A stretch of DNA of 61,653 nucleotides from RGIG3701 sp964438515. Lineage in GTDB: Bacteria; Planctomycetota; Planctomycetia; Pirellulales; Thermoguttaceae. Position 1 is the first letter of the stretch. Each line of letters starts with the position of its first letter. The notes beneath the pieces were generated by a model. That model did not search any database. It was not told where the DNA came from and saw only the letters and a list, made by a program, of their open reading frames with translations. Location of the stretch: contig CAYTLK010000013.1 of NCBI GenBank assembly GCA_964438515.1, forward strand, positions 1 to 61,653, read 5' to 3'. Both the position numbers and the translations under genes were made by a program. This document shows positions 37,793 to 46,361 of the stretch, piece after piece.

Positions 37793-39001
37793 TTAATCCT
37801 GAATAACGTACGGTGCGCGCTGAACTTTAGCGACCATGCGGCTCGCTTCGGAATCCCCGACGAATTCCATTTTTTCTTTATCCCAAACGAGATGACGCTG
37901 CAGTTTGTACACGATGTTGCACAGGTGGCCGTAATCCGAGACGTTCGCGCCGAAAAAGACGTCCTGGAAGGGACGAACCCGGTTGCGGACGCAGAAGAGA
38001 AAATCGTCCGCGATGTTGTTTGCGCCGCCGCTGTAACGACGCACGTTGACCGCATGCAGAGGTTTGAATTCAGGAGACTGACCGAAAACGTACGTTCCTT
38101 TCGTACCGACGATCATAATATTTCCTTTGGGCGAGTTGTGGAAGAATTTGACGCCGTTTTCCATCACAATCATCGCGCCGTTGTGGGGATTTTCTTCCGT
38201 ATTGGGTGCAAAAACTTCTTTCGGTGCAACGTGATCCATCCCGCAGGAATACAGCGCGCCGCCGAAGTTGTGACCGCCCCAGTCGCCGAGTCCGCCGGTT
38301 CCGAAAACGGAGTTGAAGCGCCACGTCATCGGACGGATTGCTTCTTCATTGTACGCAAAATACGGTGCCTGACCGAGCCAGCGGTCCCAATCCAGTTCGG
38401 CGGGGACGGGCTGCGGCAAATAAACGCGTTCGCCCGGAGAACCGGCGCAGCCTGCGTAAATCTCTTTCACTTCACCGACGGCGCCCGACATGATGATGGG
38501 AGCCATAATGTGGCCGTAATCTTCCATCACGCGCTGTGAGCCGCTCGAAACGACGCGATTGTATTTGCGTGCCGCCGCGACGATTTGCCGACTTTCCATG
38601 AGCGTGAACGTCAGAGGTTTCTCGCAGTACACGTCTTTTCCCGCTTTGCACGAGTCGATCGTCATTTTCGTGTGCCAGTGGTCGGGAGCCGCAATCGAAA
38701 CGACGTCGAGTTCCGGCATCGCGAGCATTTCTTCGTAATACTGGAAGCCTTTCATGTTCGGATCGTCTTTGGGAAGGCGTCGAGTGTCGCAGTCGCAGAT
38801 CGCGATGAATCGGGACCCCGGCCGACTTCCGATGTTGCTGCGGCGCCAGCCGTTTCCGATGAGACCGACATTAATAATGTCGTTCGGTGCGTAATTCCCG
38901 TCCTTTCCGAGCACGCGCCCTTCGAGGAACAACGGTGCGCAGACGGCCGCCGTCGCTCCCGCTAAAAAACTTCGGCGGGAACACTTTTTAAACTGTGTCA
39001 T
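37793..39001 (-). CDS. Tat-exported Gfo/Idh/MocA family oxidoreductase
   Basis: 402 residues. The start at 39001 follows AAAGGATAA and opens a twin-arginine signal (SRRSFLAGATAAV). The nucleotide-binding fold follows (INVGLIGNGW), then DVVSIAAPDHWHTKMTID and the family's conserved YCEKPLTFT (about residue 115). The C-terminal part (TGGLGDWGGHNFGGALY) is typical of the planctomycete branch annotated as a Gfo/Idh/MocA-type dehydrogenase. It would carry tightly bound NAD(P) into the periplasm and act on sugars or inositols; the substrate is unknown. Heads an operon with the HEAT protein. Confidence 0.88.
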   Translation of the reverse strand: MTQFKKCSRRSFLAGATAAVCAPLFLEGRVLGKDGNYAPNDIINVGLIGNGWRRSNIGSRPGSRFIAICDCDTRRLPKDDPNMKGFQYYEEMLAMPELDVVSIAAPDHWHTKMTIDSCKAGKDVYCEKPLTFTLMESRQIVAAARKYNRVVSSGSQRVMEDYGHIMAPIIMSGAVGEVKEIYAGCAGSPGERVYLPQPVPAELDWDRWLGQAPYFAYNEEAIRPMTWRFNSVFGTGGLGDWGGHNFGGALYSCGMDHVAPKEVFAPNTEENPHNGAMIVMENGVKFFHNSPKGNIMIVGTKGTYVFGQSPEFKPLHAVNVRRYSGGANNIADDFLFCVRNRVRPFQDVFFGANVSDYGHLCNIVYKLQRHLVWDKEKMEFVGDSEASRMVAKVQRAPYVIQD

Positions 39002-39115
39002 GGTTTTATCCTTTCTGAAACAAAAATGAAATGGAACTGTTGTTTGTACGGTTTTTGAAAAGTGATAAAAAATCAAATTTTTGAAAACGTCGGCAAACAT
39101 TTCGCTCATTTTGAA

Positions 39116-39144
39116 ATTATACCATAAGTTTAGAAAAAGGTCAA
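39116..39144 (-). promoter_or_regulatory. Promoter of the oxidoreductase-HEAT operon
   Basis: Minus strand TTGACC (39144-39139), 17 bp, TATAAT (39121-39116). The leader to 39001 is about 110 nt. The flank to the right (39165-39206) is T-rich low-complexity DNA. Confidence 0.75.
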
Positions 39145-39206
39145 TCAGTCTCCATTCCATTATTTTTTATCTTTTTGGATTTTTTAATTTTTTAATTTTT
39201 TAATTT

Positions 39207-39306
39207 NNNNNNNNNNNNNNNNNNNNNNNNNNNNNNNNNNNNNNNNNNNNNNNNNNNNNNNNNNNNNNNNNNNNNNNNNNNNNNNNNNNNNNNNNNNNNN
39301 NNNNNN
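39207..39306. other. Assembly gap (100 N) in T-rich repeats
   Basis: Preceded by three units of TTTTTTAA-type sequence. The gap is intergenic, so no visible coding frame is interrupted. Confidence 0.95.
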
Positions 39307-39363
39307 AAAAATAAACATTCCGGAAACAGGAAGGATTCTGCTGGTTTCACTTCCTATTTCCGA

Positions 39364-41940
39364 TCAACGACGCACCGTCCCCGTATCGACTGCAGCAATA
39401 CTCTGTTCGATTTGTGTACGAAGTTTCTGAAAGTGCGCCACATTCGGCTGTTCGTGTGCCGCTTGAGACGCAATCCGCAGCGCCTCGTTGAAATCCCCGT
39501 TCCGATACAGCATATCGACCCAGCGGTGGTACACGTGAATATGATTGTTTTTAAACGGTAAATATTCGGGTTCGTACTGAATTCCGAGACGCAGAAGGCC
39601 CGTCGCGGAATCATAATCGCCGCTTTTGCACAGTGCAATCGCCCAGTTGTTCATCGTCGCGAGCAGATTTCCGTGGGTCGTTTTGCTTTGAGGGTCGAGA
39701 ATGTACGCAATTGCGTTCGCCTCAAGCGCTCCCGGAAAATCATCCGTGCTGAGTAAATCCACGCCGCGATTGTAATAAATCTTCGCAATCAGCCGTTTGT
39801 CGGAAATCGGCTGCGGAATCTGAAGCAGCAGCATTTCATCCGTCTGATCGCGCAACTGCGGCGACGCTTCCCGAATCAGTTTGCAAATCACCTGCCGCTG
39901 AGCCGCCGGGTCATTTCTGTACTGGAACCAATTGCGACACGTCGTTTCAATTTCGATTCGTTCGCCGTTCGAAAGGTACACCCAGCACATCGCGTGGCCC
40001 GGAAGTTCGACCGCAGTGACGTTCAAACCCGCTTTTTCCGCGAGACAGCAATAAAGAATCGTTGCCGTCACGCAATTATAACGCCCCATTTCGAGCAAAT
40101 TGTTGATGGTCGTATTTTCAAGCTGGTACCCGCCGAGAAGAACGTGACGGTGCATGAAATTCAGGATGCTTTCCGCTTTTTCCCGTTCTTTTTCGAGTGC
40201 CGAAAGGTCGTTCCGCGCGTCGATGGAAGCCGTTGCTTTCAACAAGTAATATTCGATATTATAATATCGATTTATCAGCAGATTTGCTTCTTTCGCGTCC
40301 TTTGGATGGCTCGCGATGATGCTCGCTTCCATCAGCGAAAAACCGCTTCGGCATTGCGACATTTTGATGTTGTTCCCCATCGTCCGAAGCGCATTAAAAA
40401 GCTGTTCCTCGTTGACGTCCAAGTCGCGGATGTAAGTGGAAAACCACGGAAGCGTACTCGTTTCGAGCGTCTTGCGCAGCCCAAAATCTTGAAAAACCGT
40501 CTTCGGCGGCAAAACATTTGGTAAAAGCAGTTGCGGAGCGTTTGGATCAGGAAATTGCGGTCTGTAAACAGCAACCTCCGCATTGCTTTGCAGCGGTTCG
40601 GCAGAGGAATCGGAAACCGAGGTGTAATTCTTGGAAGCAACCGCAGGAACGACCGTGTTTTGCGGTACTGGAACCTCCATCGTCGTGCGTACCGGAACCG
40701 GAGACGCCGCCGAGAACGGAACTGGCGCCGCATTATTTAAATTATGTACGTTTCTGTTTTCTGATTTTTCTTCTCGATTTTCATACGTCTGCACCATCGG
40801 CTGCGGGTACTGCGTTTGAGCCTGTGCCGGATACGATGTTTGAGGCGGAGTTTGCGGTTGATACGGAGTTTGAGTTTGTGATTGAGTTTGAGGCTGAGTC
40901 GGAGTTTGAGACTGCGAAACCGCATCATCCGACGTTCGTTTTTTCAATGGGAAATTTTTTCGGGTCGGATACGTGTACGCGACCGTTTGAACCGCAAAAT
41001 CCACGTGTCGCGCAGACTCTGAAGTTTCCAGAATGGAACGCGTCTGCGCTCTTCCTTCATCCGTTTTCGGCTCGGAAACCGCTTCGGCTCTTGCGTCCGT
41101 TTCGATTTTCGTGTCCGTTTTCATCGACGGCTGCGATTTTGCGCCCTCTTCCGGATGAAAAACGCGCGAGGAATAGGAAACCGGATGCAAACGCGGCGCA
41201 GAAACTGCGGTGGTTTGAGTCTTTGAAGGTGTTTTTGCCGGAACCAATTCGGGAAGCTGTTCTTCCGAAACGTCTTCCAACAAAAGCTCGGAATCCGGCT
41301 CTTCCAGAATCAAAGAGGAATCCTCTGACGGTACAATTTCTTCCCCATTCCTCCCATCTTGCGTTCCATCTTTCCCAGACTCTCCATTTTCAGGGAAAGT
41401 TTCGTATATCGGGAGCGCGGAAGTGGTTCCATCGGGATTCCAACGTTCCGGAGCGGGACCCAATGCGTCCGTAATGACCGCTTCGCCGTTCATTTCAGGA
41501 GGGGAAACCGGCTCCAATTCGATCGCTGGAAGCGTCTCGGGAATGTCGTTACTGTTAGAAAAAGACGCATCTTTTGATTTTTTATGTTCCGGCCCCGCAA
41601 AAAAGCGGCGCACGTTTTCACGTCTTTCGCTCCGCGCACGCGTACGCACTTCACGATTCGGCACAGGATTCGACGGCCCATCCGCCGGAACAAAAGGCCC
41701 CGATTCTGTGTAGGGATTGGGATAGACGGCATTCGGATCCCCAAAGAAATATTCTTCCGAGACCGAAGGCGTGTAGCTGGGCCGTACGTAAGAACCATCC
41801 TCTACGCCCAACGCAGCCGACATCGAGACCGACGAAACGACGCTTCCCGCAAAAAACAACGCAAGCGTCCAAGGTCGAATTCCTGCTCGAAAACACCTCG
41901 GCGTTTTAAATTTTTCGTAAAAACTACGGCTGCATTCCAT
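39364..41940 (-). CDS. Exported transglutaminase-like protein with TPR tail
   Basis: 858 residues. The start at 41940 was chosen because AAGAAGG lies 6 nt before it; an ATG 30 bp upstream is possible. An N-terminal membrane or signal helix (PWTLALFFAGSVV) is followed by 450 residues of low-complexity linker, including a Gln/Thr/Pro tract (SQTPTQPQTQSQTQTPYQPQ). The folded part begins near residue 490. A transglutaminase-like core has the Cys in GRYNCVTATILYC (about 623) and His in ELPGHAMCW (about 648). TPR-like helices follow (AKIYYNRGVDLL, NNWAIALCKSGDYDSA). This fits the planctomycete transglutaminase-like/TPR proteins. It may act as a cysteine peptidase or as a non-catalytic scaffold. Confidence 0.7.
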   Translation of the reverse strand: MECSRSFYEKFKTPRCFRAGIRPWTLALFFAGSVVSSVSMSAALGVEDGSYVRPSYTPSVSEEYFFGDPNAVYPNPYTESGPFVPADGPSNPVPNREVRTRARSERRENVRRFFAGPEHKKSKDASFSNSNDIPETLPAIELEPVSPPEMNGEAVITDALGPAPERWNPDGTTSALPIYETFPENGESGKDGTQDGRNGEEIVPSEDSSLILEEPDSELLLEDVSEEQLPELVPAKTPSKTQTTAVSAPRLHPVSYSSRVFHPEEGAKSQPSMKTDTKIETDARAEAVSEPKTDEGRAQTRSILETSESARHVDFAVQTVAYTYPTRKNFPLKKRTSDDAVSQSQTPTQPQTQSQTQTPYQPQTPPQTSYPAQAQTQYPQPMVQTYENREEKSENRNVHNLNNAAPVPFSAASPVPVRTTMEVPVPQNTVVPAVASKNYTSVSDSSAEPLQSNAEVAVYRPQFPDPNAPQLLLPNVLPPKTVFQDFGLRKTLETSTLPWFSTYIRDLDVNEEQLFNALRTMGNNIKMSQCRSGFSLMEASIIASHPKDAKEANLLINRYYNIEYYLLKATASIDARNDLSALEKEREKAESILNFMHRHVLLGGYQLENTTINNLLEMGRYNCVTATILYCCLAEKAGLNVTAVELPGHAMCWVYLSNGERIEIETTCRNWFQYRNDPAAQRQVICKLIREASPQLRDQTDEMLLLQIPQPISDKRLIAKIYYNRGVDLLSTDDFPGALEANAIAYILDPQSKTTHGNLLATMNNWAIALCKSGDYDSATGLLRLGIQYEPEYLPFKNNHIHVYHRWVDMLYRNGDFNEALRIASQAAHEQPNVAHFQKLRTQIEQSIAAVDTGTVRR

Positions 41941-41972
41941 CGCAAACCTTCTTTTTTGATCTGAAACCATCT

Positions 41973-42075
41973 TTTTATACCCGATGTATTTTGAATTTTC
42001 GCTTCTTTTCCGCTCGCTCGATTGCGAAACAACGGCTTCCGCAGCCGCTCAAGCGAAATTTCAAAGGAATCAGGA
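41973..42075. repeat. Palindromic repeat copy B
   Basis: Starts TTTTATACCCGATGTATTTT and ends CAAAGGAATCAGG. Arms TTGAATTTTCGCTTC and CAAGCGAAATTTCAA pair, with a GC-rich core. Same orientation as copy A. It lies directly upstream of the transglutaminase-like gene. The following 42076-42646 contains nothing recognisable. Confidence 0.75.
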
Positions 42076-42646
42076 AAGGATTTTTGCCTGACTTTCAACC
42101 ATCCTTATGTTGCTATAAACGGGAAAACTCTCGCATCCGCTACTATCAGACTTTTAATAGAACGGTTTTTGGACAGAAAAAATCCAAAATTCCCTTGAAA
42201 TGTTGCATTGTTTGCATTATGCGTCTTGCTCCGATTGTGCTGCTTGTTCTGAATATTTGAACAGGTTAAAATGCGTAAAATTTATGGCTTTATATTTGTT
42301 GAAATGCGGATTTTACACAAAATAAGAAAGAAAACAAATTTTCCAGGAACTTTGATAAAAATTGTGCCAGTGCCCCTTGTGAAAAACCCAAATGAAGATT
42401 AAAATAGTACTCGAGAGTTTCAAAATTCTGAAACGGATGGGCGATTGCGGCGGCGGGAAGATGTGAAACCCGCACAAAACGCACGTTCAACAGCGTTTTT
42501 TCACCCTCGTTCCGTGAAAAGACCCTCTGAAACGGAAACTTTTCAGAACCAAACCAAAACAAACAATTTTTTCAGGCGATTATGGAAACTGTGCGATATT
42601 CCGTGGATGGACGATCGCTGGATTCCAGCTTTATTGGAGATGGAAA

Positions 42647-42991
42647 ATGGCACACGACCATGAACATTGCGACTGCAATTGCAACTGCGGCGGTGAACAC
42701 GAGGAAGAGTACGAACCGATTTATATTAATACAGTAACCGACACCGGTGAGGAACTGGTGTTCGAACTGCTGGAAATTTTCGAGTTCGAAGGAAAAGATT
42801 ACGCGCGGCTTGCGCCCTGCGGCGAAGATGCGGACGATGACGAAGATCTCGTGATGGAGTGCGAGACGTCCGGAGACGATTATATATTCCACGCGATCGA
42901 AGATGATGATCTTTTTGACCGAATTCTGGACTATCTGAACGAGGAATATGAGGACGACGACGAAGAGGAAGAAGATTCGGAAGAAGCTTGA
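42647..42991 (+). CDS. Small DUF1292-type acidic protein
   Basis: 114 residues behind TTGGAGA. A His/Cys-rich start (HDHEHCDCNCNC) is unusual and could bind metal. The middle matches DUF1292 (INTVTDTGEELVFELLEIFE, DYARLAPC). The C-terminal 45 residues are almost all Asp and Glu. Cytoplasmic. DUF1292 proteins have no settled function. A terminator follows. Confidence 0.7.
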   Translation: MAHDHEHCDCNCNCGGEHEEEYEPIYINTVTDTGEELVFELLEIFEFEGKDYARLAPCGEDADDDEDLVMECETSGDDYIFHAIEDDDLFDRILDYLNEEYEDDDEEEEDSEEA

Positions 42992-43020
42992 ACTTCGAAA
43001 GATTTTTTAAAATAAAAAAC

Positions 43021-43056
43021 GCAAGGAAATATTGAAAACGTTTCCTTGCTGTTTTT
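43021..43056 (+). terminator. Terminator after the DUF1292 gene
   Basis: 9-bp stem GCAAGGAAA / TTTCCTTGC (43021-43029, 43041-43049) followed by TGTTTTT. Confidence 0.85.
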
Positions 43057-43091
43057 AACGGAATTCTACGGAATTCTACGGAAAATACGAA

Positions 43092-43200
43092 ATTATACTT
43101 GTTCCACTTGAAAATTTCGCATTGGGCGGCGACTGCTACAGTCGTTTCTCGATAGAGTAACGACGGAGAAGCGAAAATTCAAAATGTACCGGGTATAAAA
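43092..43200. repeat. Palindromic repeat copy C (reverse orientation)
   Basis: Reverse of copies A and B: starts TTATACTTGTTCCACTTG and ends AAGCGAAAATTCAAAATG followed by GGGTATAAAA. Arms AAAATTTCGCATT and AAGCGAAAATTC pair. It lies between the DUF1292 terminator and the rpmF promoter. Confidence 0.75.
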
Positions 43201-43229
43201 TGTTTTTTCAATTTCCGACGCCCCCCCGC

Positions 43230-43257
43230 TTGACTTTCTGGCTGGATGGTGTATAAT
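43230..43257 (+). promoter_or_regulatory. Promoter of the rpmF-fab cluster
   Basis: TTGACT (43230-43235), 16 bp, TATAAT (43252-43257), about 60 bp before the rpmF start. Confidence 0.75.
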
Positions 43258-43318
43258 TCCGATTCTGTTTGAAGTTTATGGTTTTTTTTCCTATTATATG
43301 AATTCAGGATGGTGTATT

Positions 43319-43501
43319 ATGGCAGTTCCGAAGCGTAAACACTCCAACTCCCGTACGGGTACGCGTCGTTCGCAGGACGGCAAAACAGCGAAACAGATTT
43401 CTTATTGCCCGAATTGCAGCACTGCAGTTCCCTCGCACATCGTGTGCCCGAACTGCGGAACGTACCGCGGCATGAAGGTTGTGGACGTCGAAAAGAAATA
43501 A
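43319..43501 (+). CDS. rpmF: 50S ribosomal protein L32
   Basis: 60 residues; starts MAVPKRKHSNSRTGTRR behind AGGATGGT. A zinc ribbon with CPNC and CPNC pairs (about residues 30-46), then GTYRGMKVVDV. Length and sequence match L32, a late-assembling large-subunit protein. It heads the fatty-acid cluster, as in many bacteria, but plsX and fabH, which usually follow it, are absent. Confidence 0.97.
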   Translation: MAVPKRKHSNSRTGTRRSQDGKTAKQISYCPNCSTAVPSHIVCPNCGTYRGMKVVDVEKK

Positions 43502-43649
43502 CGTTCAGACTTTGTTCGTACTTCCCATGGAACGGACGATGTTCTTTGAAATCATGAGTTAATTCCTCATCGCAAAGCAGGTCTGCTGTTCTTGTGATGG
43601 GGAGTTTTTTAAATAATGACGGAACTTTTGCACTCACGGAGCCGTTTTT

Positions 43650-44558
43650 ATGGGTAAAATCGCATTTTTGTTCCCCGGTCAGGGCGCGCAGATCGTTGGT
43701 ATGGGAAAAAACCTTTACGAAACCATCCCAGCCGCCAAAAAACTGTTTGATACCGCAAACGAAATTCTGGGGTATTCGCTCTCTGACCTCTGTTTTCAGG
43801 GACCGATCGAACAGCTCAGCACGACCGTCATCAGTCAGCCGGCGTTATTCGTAACGTCTCTCGCGGCGCTCGAAGCTCTGAAAATCTCCAATCCTTCCGT
43901 TGTGGAAAATTGCGCAGCGGCCGCCGGCTTGAGTTTGGGTGAATATACCGCACTCGTTTTTGCCGGAACGATGAGTTTCGAAGACGGATTGCTCGTCGTT
44001 CAGCGCCGAGGGCTTGCAATGCAGGAGGCGGCCGACGCCGCGTCGAGCGGGATGGTCAGTCTGCTGGGGCCCGAACTTTCCGTTGTGGAAGACCTTTGCG
44101 AAAAATGCCGCCAAGGCGAGATTTTGCAGGTCGCAAATCTTTTGTGCCCCGGAAACACCGTCGTTTCAGGAACGCGTGCCGCATGTGAACGAATCGCGGA
44201 TCTTGCTGCGGAAACCGGCGCGGCTCGTGCGGTTCCTTTGGCGGTTGCGGGCGCATTTCACACCCCAATTATGCGGCCCGCAGATGAAAAACTCGCGGAA
44301 GTTCTTTCTGCTGTGAAAATCAATCCGCCGCGCATTCCCGTCATTTCCAACGTTGATGCGGCTCCGCATTCCGACCCGGAAGATATTTGTATGATTCTTG
44401 TGCGTCAGATTCTTTCTCCGGTTTTGTGGGAAAAATCGATGCGCGGTCTGCTTGCGGACGGGTTCGACGATTTTTACGAAATCGGTCCCGGTCGGGTTCT
44501 TCGCGGGTTGATGAAACGAATTGACCGTAAAATTTCCTGTCAGGGCGTCGAAGTCTGA
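43650..44558 (+). CDS. fabD: Malonyl-CoA:ACP transacylase
   Basis: 302 residues behind GGAG. The start motif FLFPGQGAQ, active-site Ser in GLSLGE (about residue 94), and His in GAFHT (about 200) are all present. It moves malonyl from CoA to acyl carrier protein, supplying fatty-acid elongation. Standard length. It lies about 150 bp after rpmF. Confidence 0.96.
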   Translation: MGKIAFLFPGQGAQIVGMGKNLYETIPAAKKLFDTANEILGYSLSDLCFQGPIEQLSTTVISQPALFVTSLAALEALKISNPSVVENCAAAAGLSLGEYTALVFAGTMSFEDGLLVVQRRGLAMQEAADAASSGMVSLLGPELSVVEDLCEKCRQGEILQVANLLCPGNTVVSGTRAACERIADLAAETGAARAVPLAVAGAFHTPIMRPADEKLAEVLSAVKINPPRIPVISNVDAAPHSDPEDICMILVRQILSPVLWEKSMRGLLADGFDDFYEIGPGRVLRGLMKRIDRKISCQGVEV

Positions 44559-44935
44559 TGGAACCCAAAGTCGAATCGGACTTTAAAAGAGTTGGATTTT
44601 GCGACACGTTGTGATATTTTGCGACATTTTCACAAATTTTCACACAGATTTTCACAGATTTTGCGAAATTTAAAATATTACTGAAATATTACTAACATAT
44701 TCCGATTGTTGGTTTTAGACGGTTTGACCGCAAAGAAATTGATTAAAACGGAAATAATATTCCCAAATTAGAGATATTATATATTTTAAAGGGAAAAGAC
44801 TCAACCCAAAGGCGTTTTTTTCCGAAAAAAACAGAAATAAGAACAATAGAAACAAGAAAATCGAGAATAGAATATAAAGAATATTGTATTCTTAAGTCCG
44901 AAATAACCCAGAACCTGCGTTGATGGAGTTCAAAA
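44559..44935. other. AT-rich intergenic region between fabD and fabG
   Basis: 377 bp, strongly AT-rich, with short repeats of TTTTCACA-type sequence. A small inverted pair AAAGTC/GACTTT lies just after fabD. No clear promoter was picked out. Confidence 0.5.
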
Positions 44936-45703
44936 ATGTCAGAAAAACATTCACGTTTGACGGTGGACCTTTCCGGTCGTGTCGCAATTGTAACGGGCGC
45001 GTCCCGTGGTATTGGTAAAGCCATCGCAATTTCACTTGCAGAAAATGGCGCGAAAGTCGCATGTGTCGCAACGTCCGTGGAACGCGCAGCGGGAACGGTC
45101 GAAGAAATTCGTGCGCTGGGCGGCGAAGCGGAAGCGTTCGGCTGCAACGTCGGCGTGACGGAACAGGGACAGGCGGTCGTGGACGCGGTTCTGGCAAAAT
45201 GGGAAAAAGTCGATATTCTCGTGAACGATGCGGGAATTACGCGCGACGGTCTTTTGGCGCAAATGAGCGACAGCGACTGGGACGATGTCGTTCAGACGAA
45301 TCTTCGCGGAACGTTCGTGTTTACGCGGGCCTGCATCGTTCCCATGATGCAGAAGCGTTACGGACGCATCGTCAACGTTTCCAGCGTTTCGGGTCTCATC
45401 GGAAATCCGGGTCAGGCAAACTATTCCGCCTCCAAAGCGGGAATTCTGGGATTCACAAATACGGTGGCGCGCGAGTACGCGAAGCGTAAAATTACGGTAA
45501 ATGCGGTGGCTCCGGGATTCATTGCGACCGACATGACGGCAGTTCTGGGCGATATGATTATTACGGAAGCCAAAAAACGCATTCCGGCAAACCGGGTGGG
45601 TGAGGCGCAGGACATTGCGGACGCCGTTCTTTTCCTCGCAAGCGACGCGGCCTCCTACATTACCGGCCAAGTGATTCCTGTGGACGGCGGAATGACCGCT
45701 TGA
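44936..45703 (+). CDS. fabG: 3-oxoacyl-ACP reductase
   Basis: 255 residues; start behind GGAG. Short-chain dehydrogenase with the NADP loop TGASRGIG (about 20-27), VNDAG in place of the usual NNAG, catalytic Ser in VSSVSG, and YSASK (about 163-167). The C-terminal PGFIATDMT and GQVIPVDGGM are typical. It reduces 3-oxoacyl-ACP to 3-hydroxyacyl-ACP. Confidence 0.95.
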   Translation: MSEKHSRLTVDLSGRVAIVTGASRGIGKAIAISLAENGAKVACVATSVERAAGTVEEIRALGGEAEAFGCNVGVTEQGQAVVDAVLAKWEKVDILVNDAGITRDGLLAQMSDSDWDDVVQTNLRGTFVFTRACIVPMMQKRYGRIVNVSSVSGLIGNPGQANYSASKAGILGFTNTVAREYAKRKITVNAVAPGFIATDMTAVLGDMIITEAKKRIPANRVGEAQDIADAVLFLASDAASYITGQVIPVDGGMTA

Positions 45704-45821
45704 GTCGTTCGAAAAAACAAGTTTTGAATAAGTTTTTCTTTTTCGAATCAAACTTTTACAAAACTTTTACAAAAACCTTGAAAATTTTAGGTTTCCATTG
45801 TGTTTGCACCTTTCACCCCCC

Positions 45822-45849
45822 TTGCGGAAAGAGAAAGTTCGTGTAAAAT
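45822..45849 (+). promoter_or_regulatory. Possible promoter of acpP
   Basis: TTGCGG (45822-45827), 16 bp, TAAAAT (45844-45849), 71 bp before the acpP start. Acyl carrier protein is needed in large amounts, so an extra promoter is plausible. Confidence 0.45.
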
Positions 45850-45920
45850 GAGAAACATATAAATTTTTGCATAAACGTATGTTTATGCCTGAACTTTTTC
45901 ATTAACCTAAGGAGAATAAC

Positions 45921-46172
45921 GTGGATACTCAGAATATTACGGAACGCGTCATGAAAGTCGTCAGCGAACAGCTCGGCATCGAACAGGAAAAACTGACGCT
46001 CGAAACCTCTTTCATTAACGATTTGGGATCCGATTCCCTCGATCTCGTCGAACTCGTGATGGAACTCGAAGAAGAATTCCAGATTACGATTCCGGAAGAA
46101 GCGACGGAAGACGCACAGACGATCGGCGACGTCGTTCGTCAAATCGAAAAAGAACTGAATAAAGACGCTTGA
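45921..46172 (+). CDS. acpP: Acyl carrier protein
   Basis: 83 residues from a GTG start with a strong AAGGAG site. The phosphopantetheine serine is Ser39 in GSDSLDLVE. The acidic four-helix composition and length are standard. It carries the growing acyl chain between the Fab enzymes encoded next to it. Confidence 0.97.
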   Translation: MDTQNITERVMKVVSEQLGIEQEKLTLETSFINDLGSDSLDLVELVMELEEEFQITIPEEATEDAQTIGDVVRQIEKELNKDA

Positions 46173-46208
46173 TCTGATTTTCAGTCCGTTTTAACGGAAT
46201 ATTTTTAC

Positions 46209-46236
46209 GGGATGAAGTGTTTTTTCGCTTCATCCC
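46209..46236 (+). terminator. Stem-loop between acpP and fabF
   Basis: 9-bp stem GGGATGAAG / CTTCATCCC (46209-46217, 46228-46236) with a T-rich loop but no T-run after it. It may attenuate transcription or stabilise the acpP mRNA. Confidence 0.45.
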
Positions 46237-46361
46237 CCAAGTTTCTCCATCACGAAACCCCCCGTTTCGCGGCGGCGTGTGTACGTGTGGATTTTGTGCG
46301 TGTAAATTTCGTACGTTAAATTTCGTGTCTGCTTTTCTTTTTCATTATGGAGAGTTCTATC

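Noticed and set aside
40518..41474. 318-codon plus-strand frame
   Set aside because: Antisense to the low-complexity linker of the transglutaminase-like gene; no protein features.
42587..42742. Upstream frame overlapping the DUF1292 start
   Set aside because: Short, out of frame and without its own ribosome site; the DUF1292 gene has a good site.
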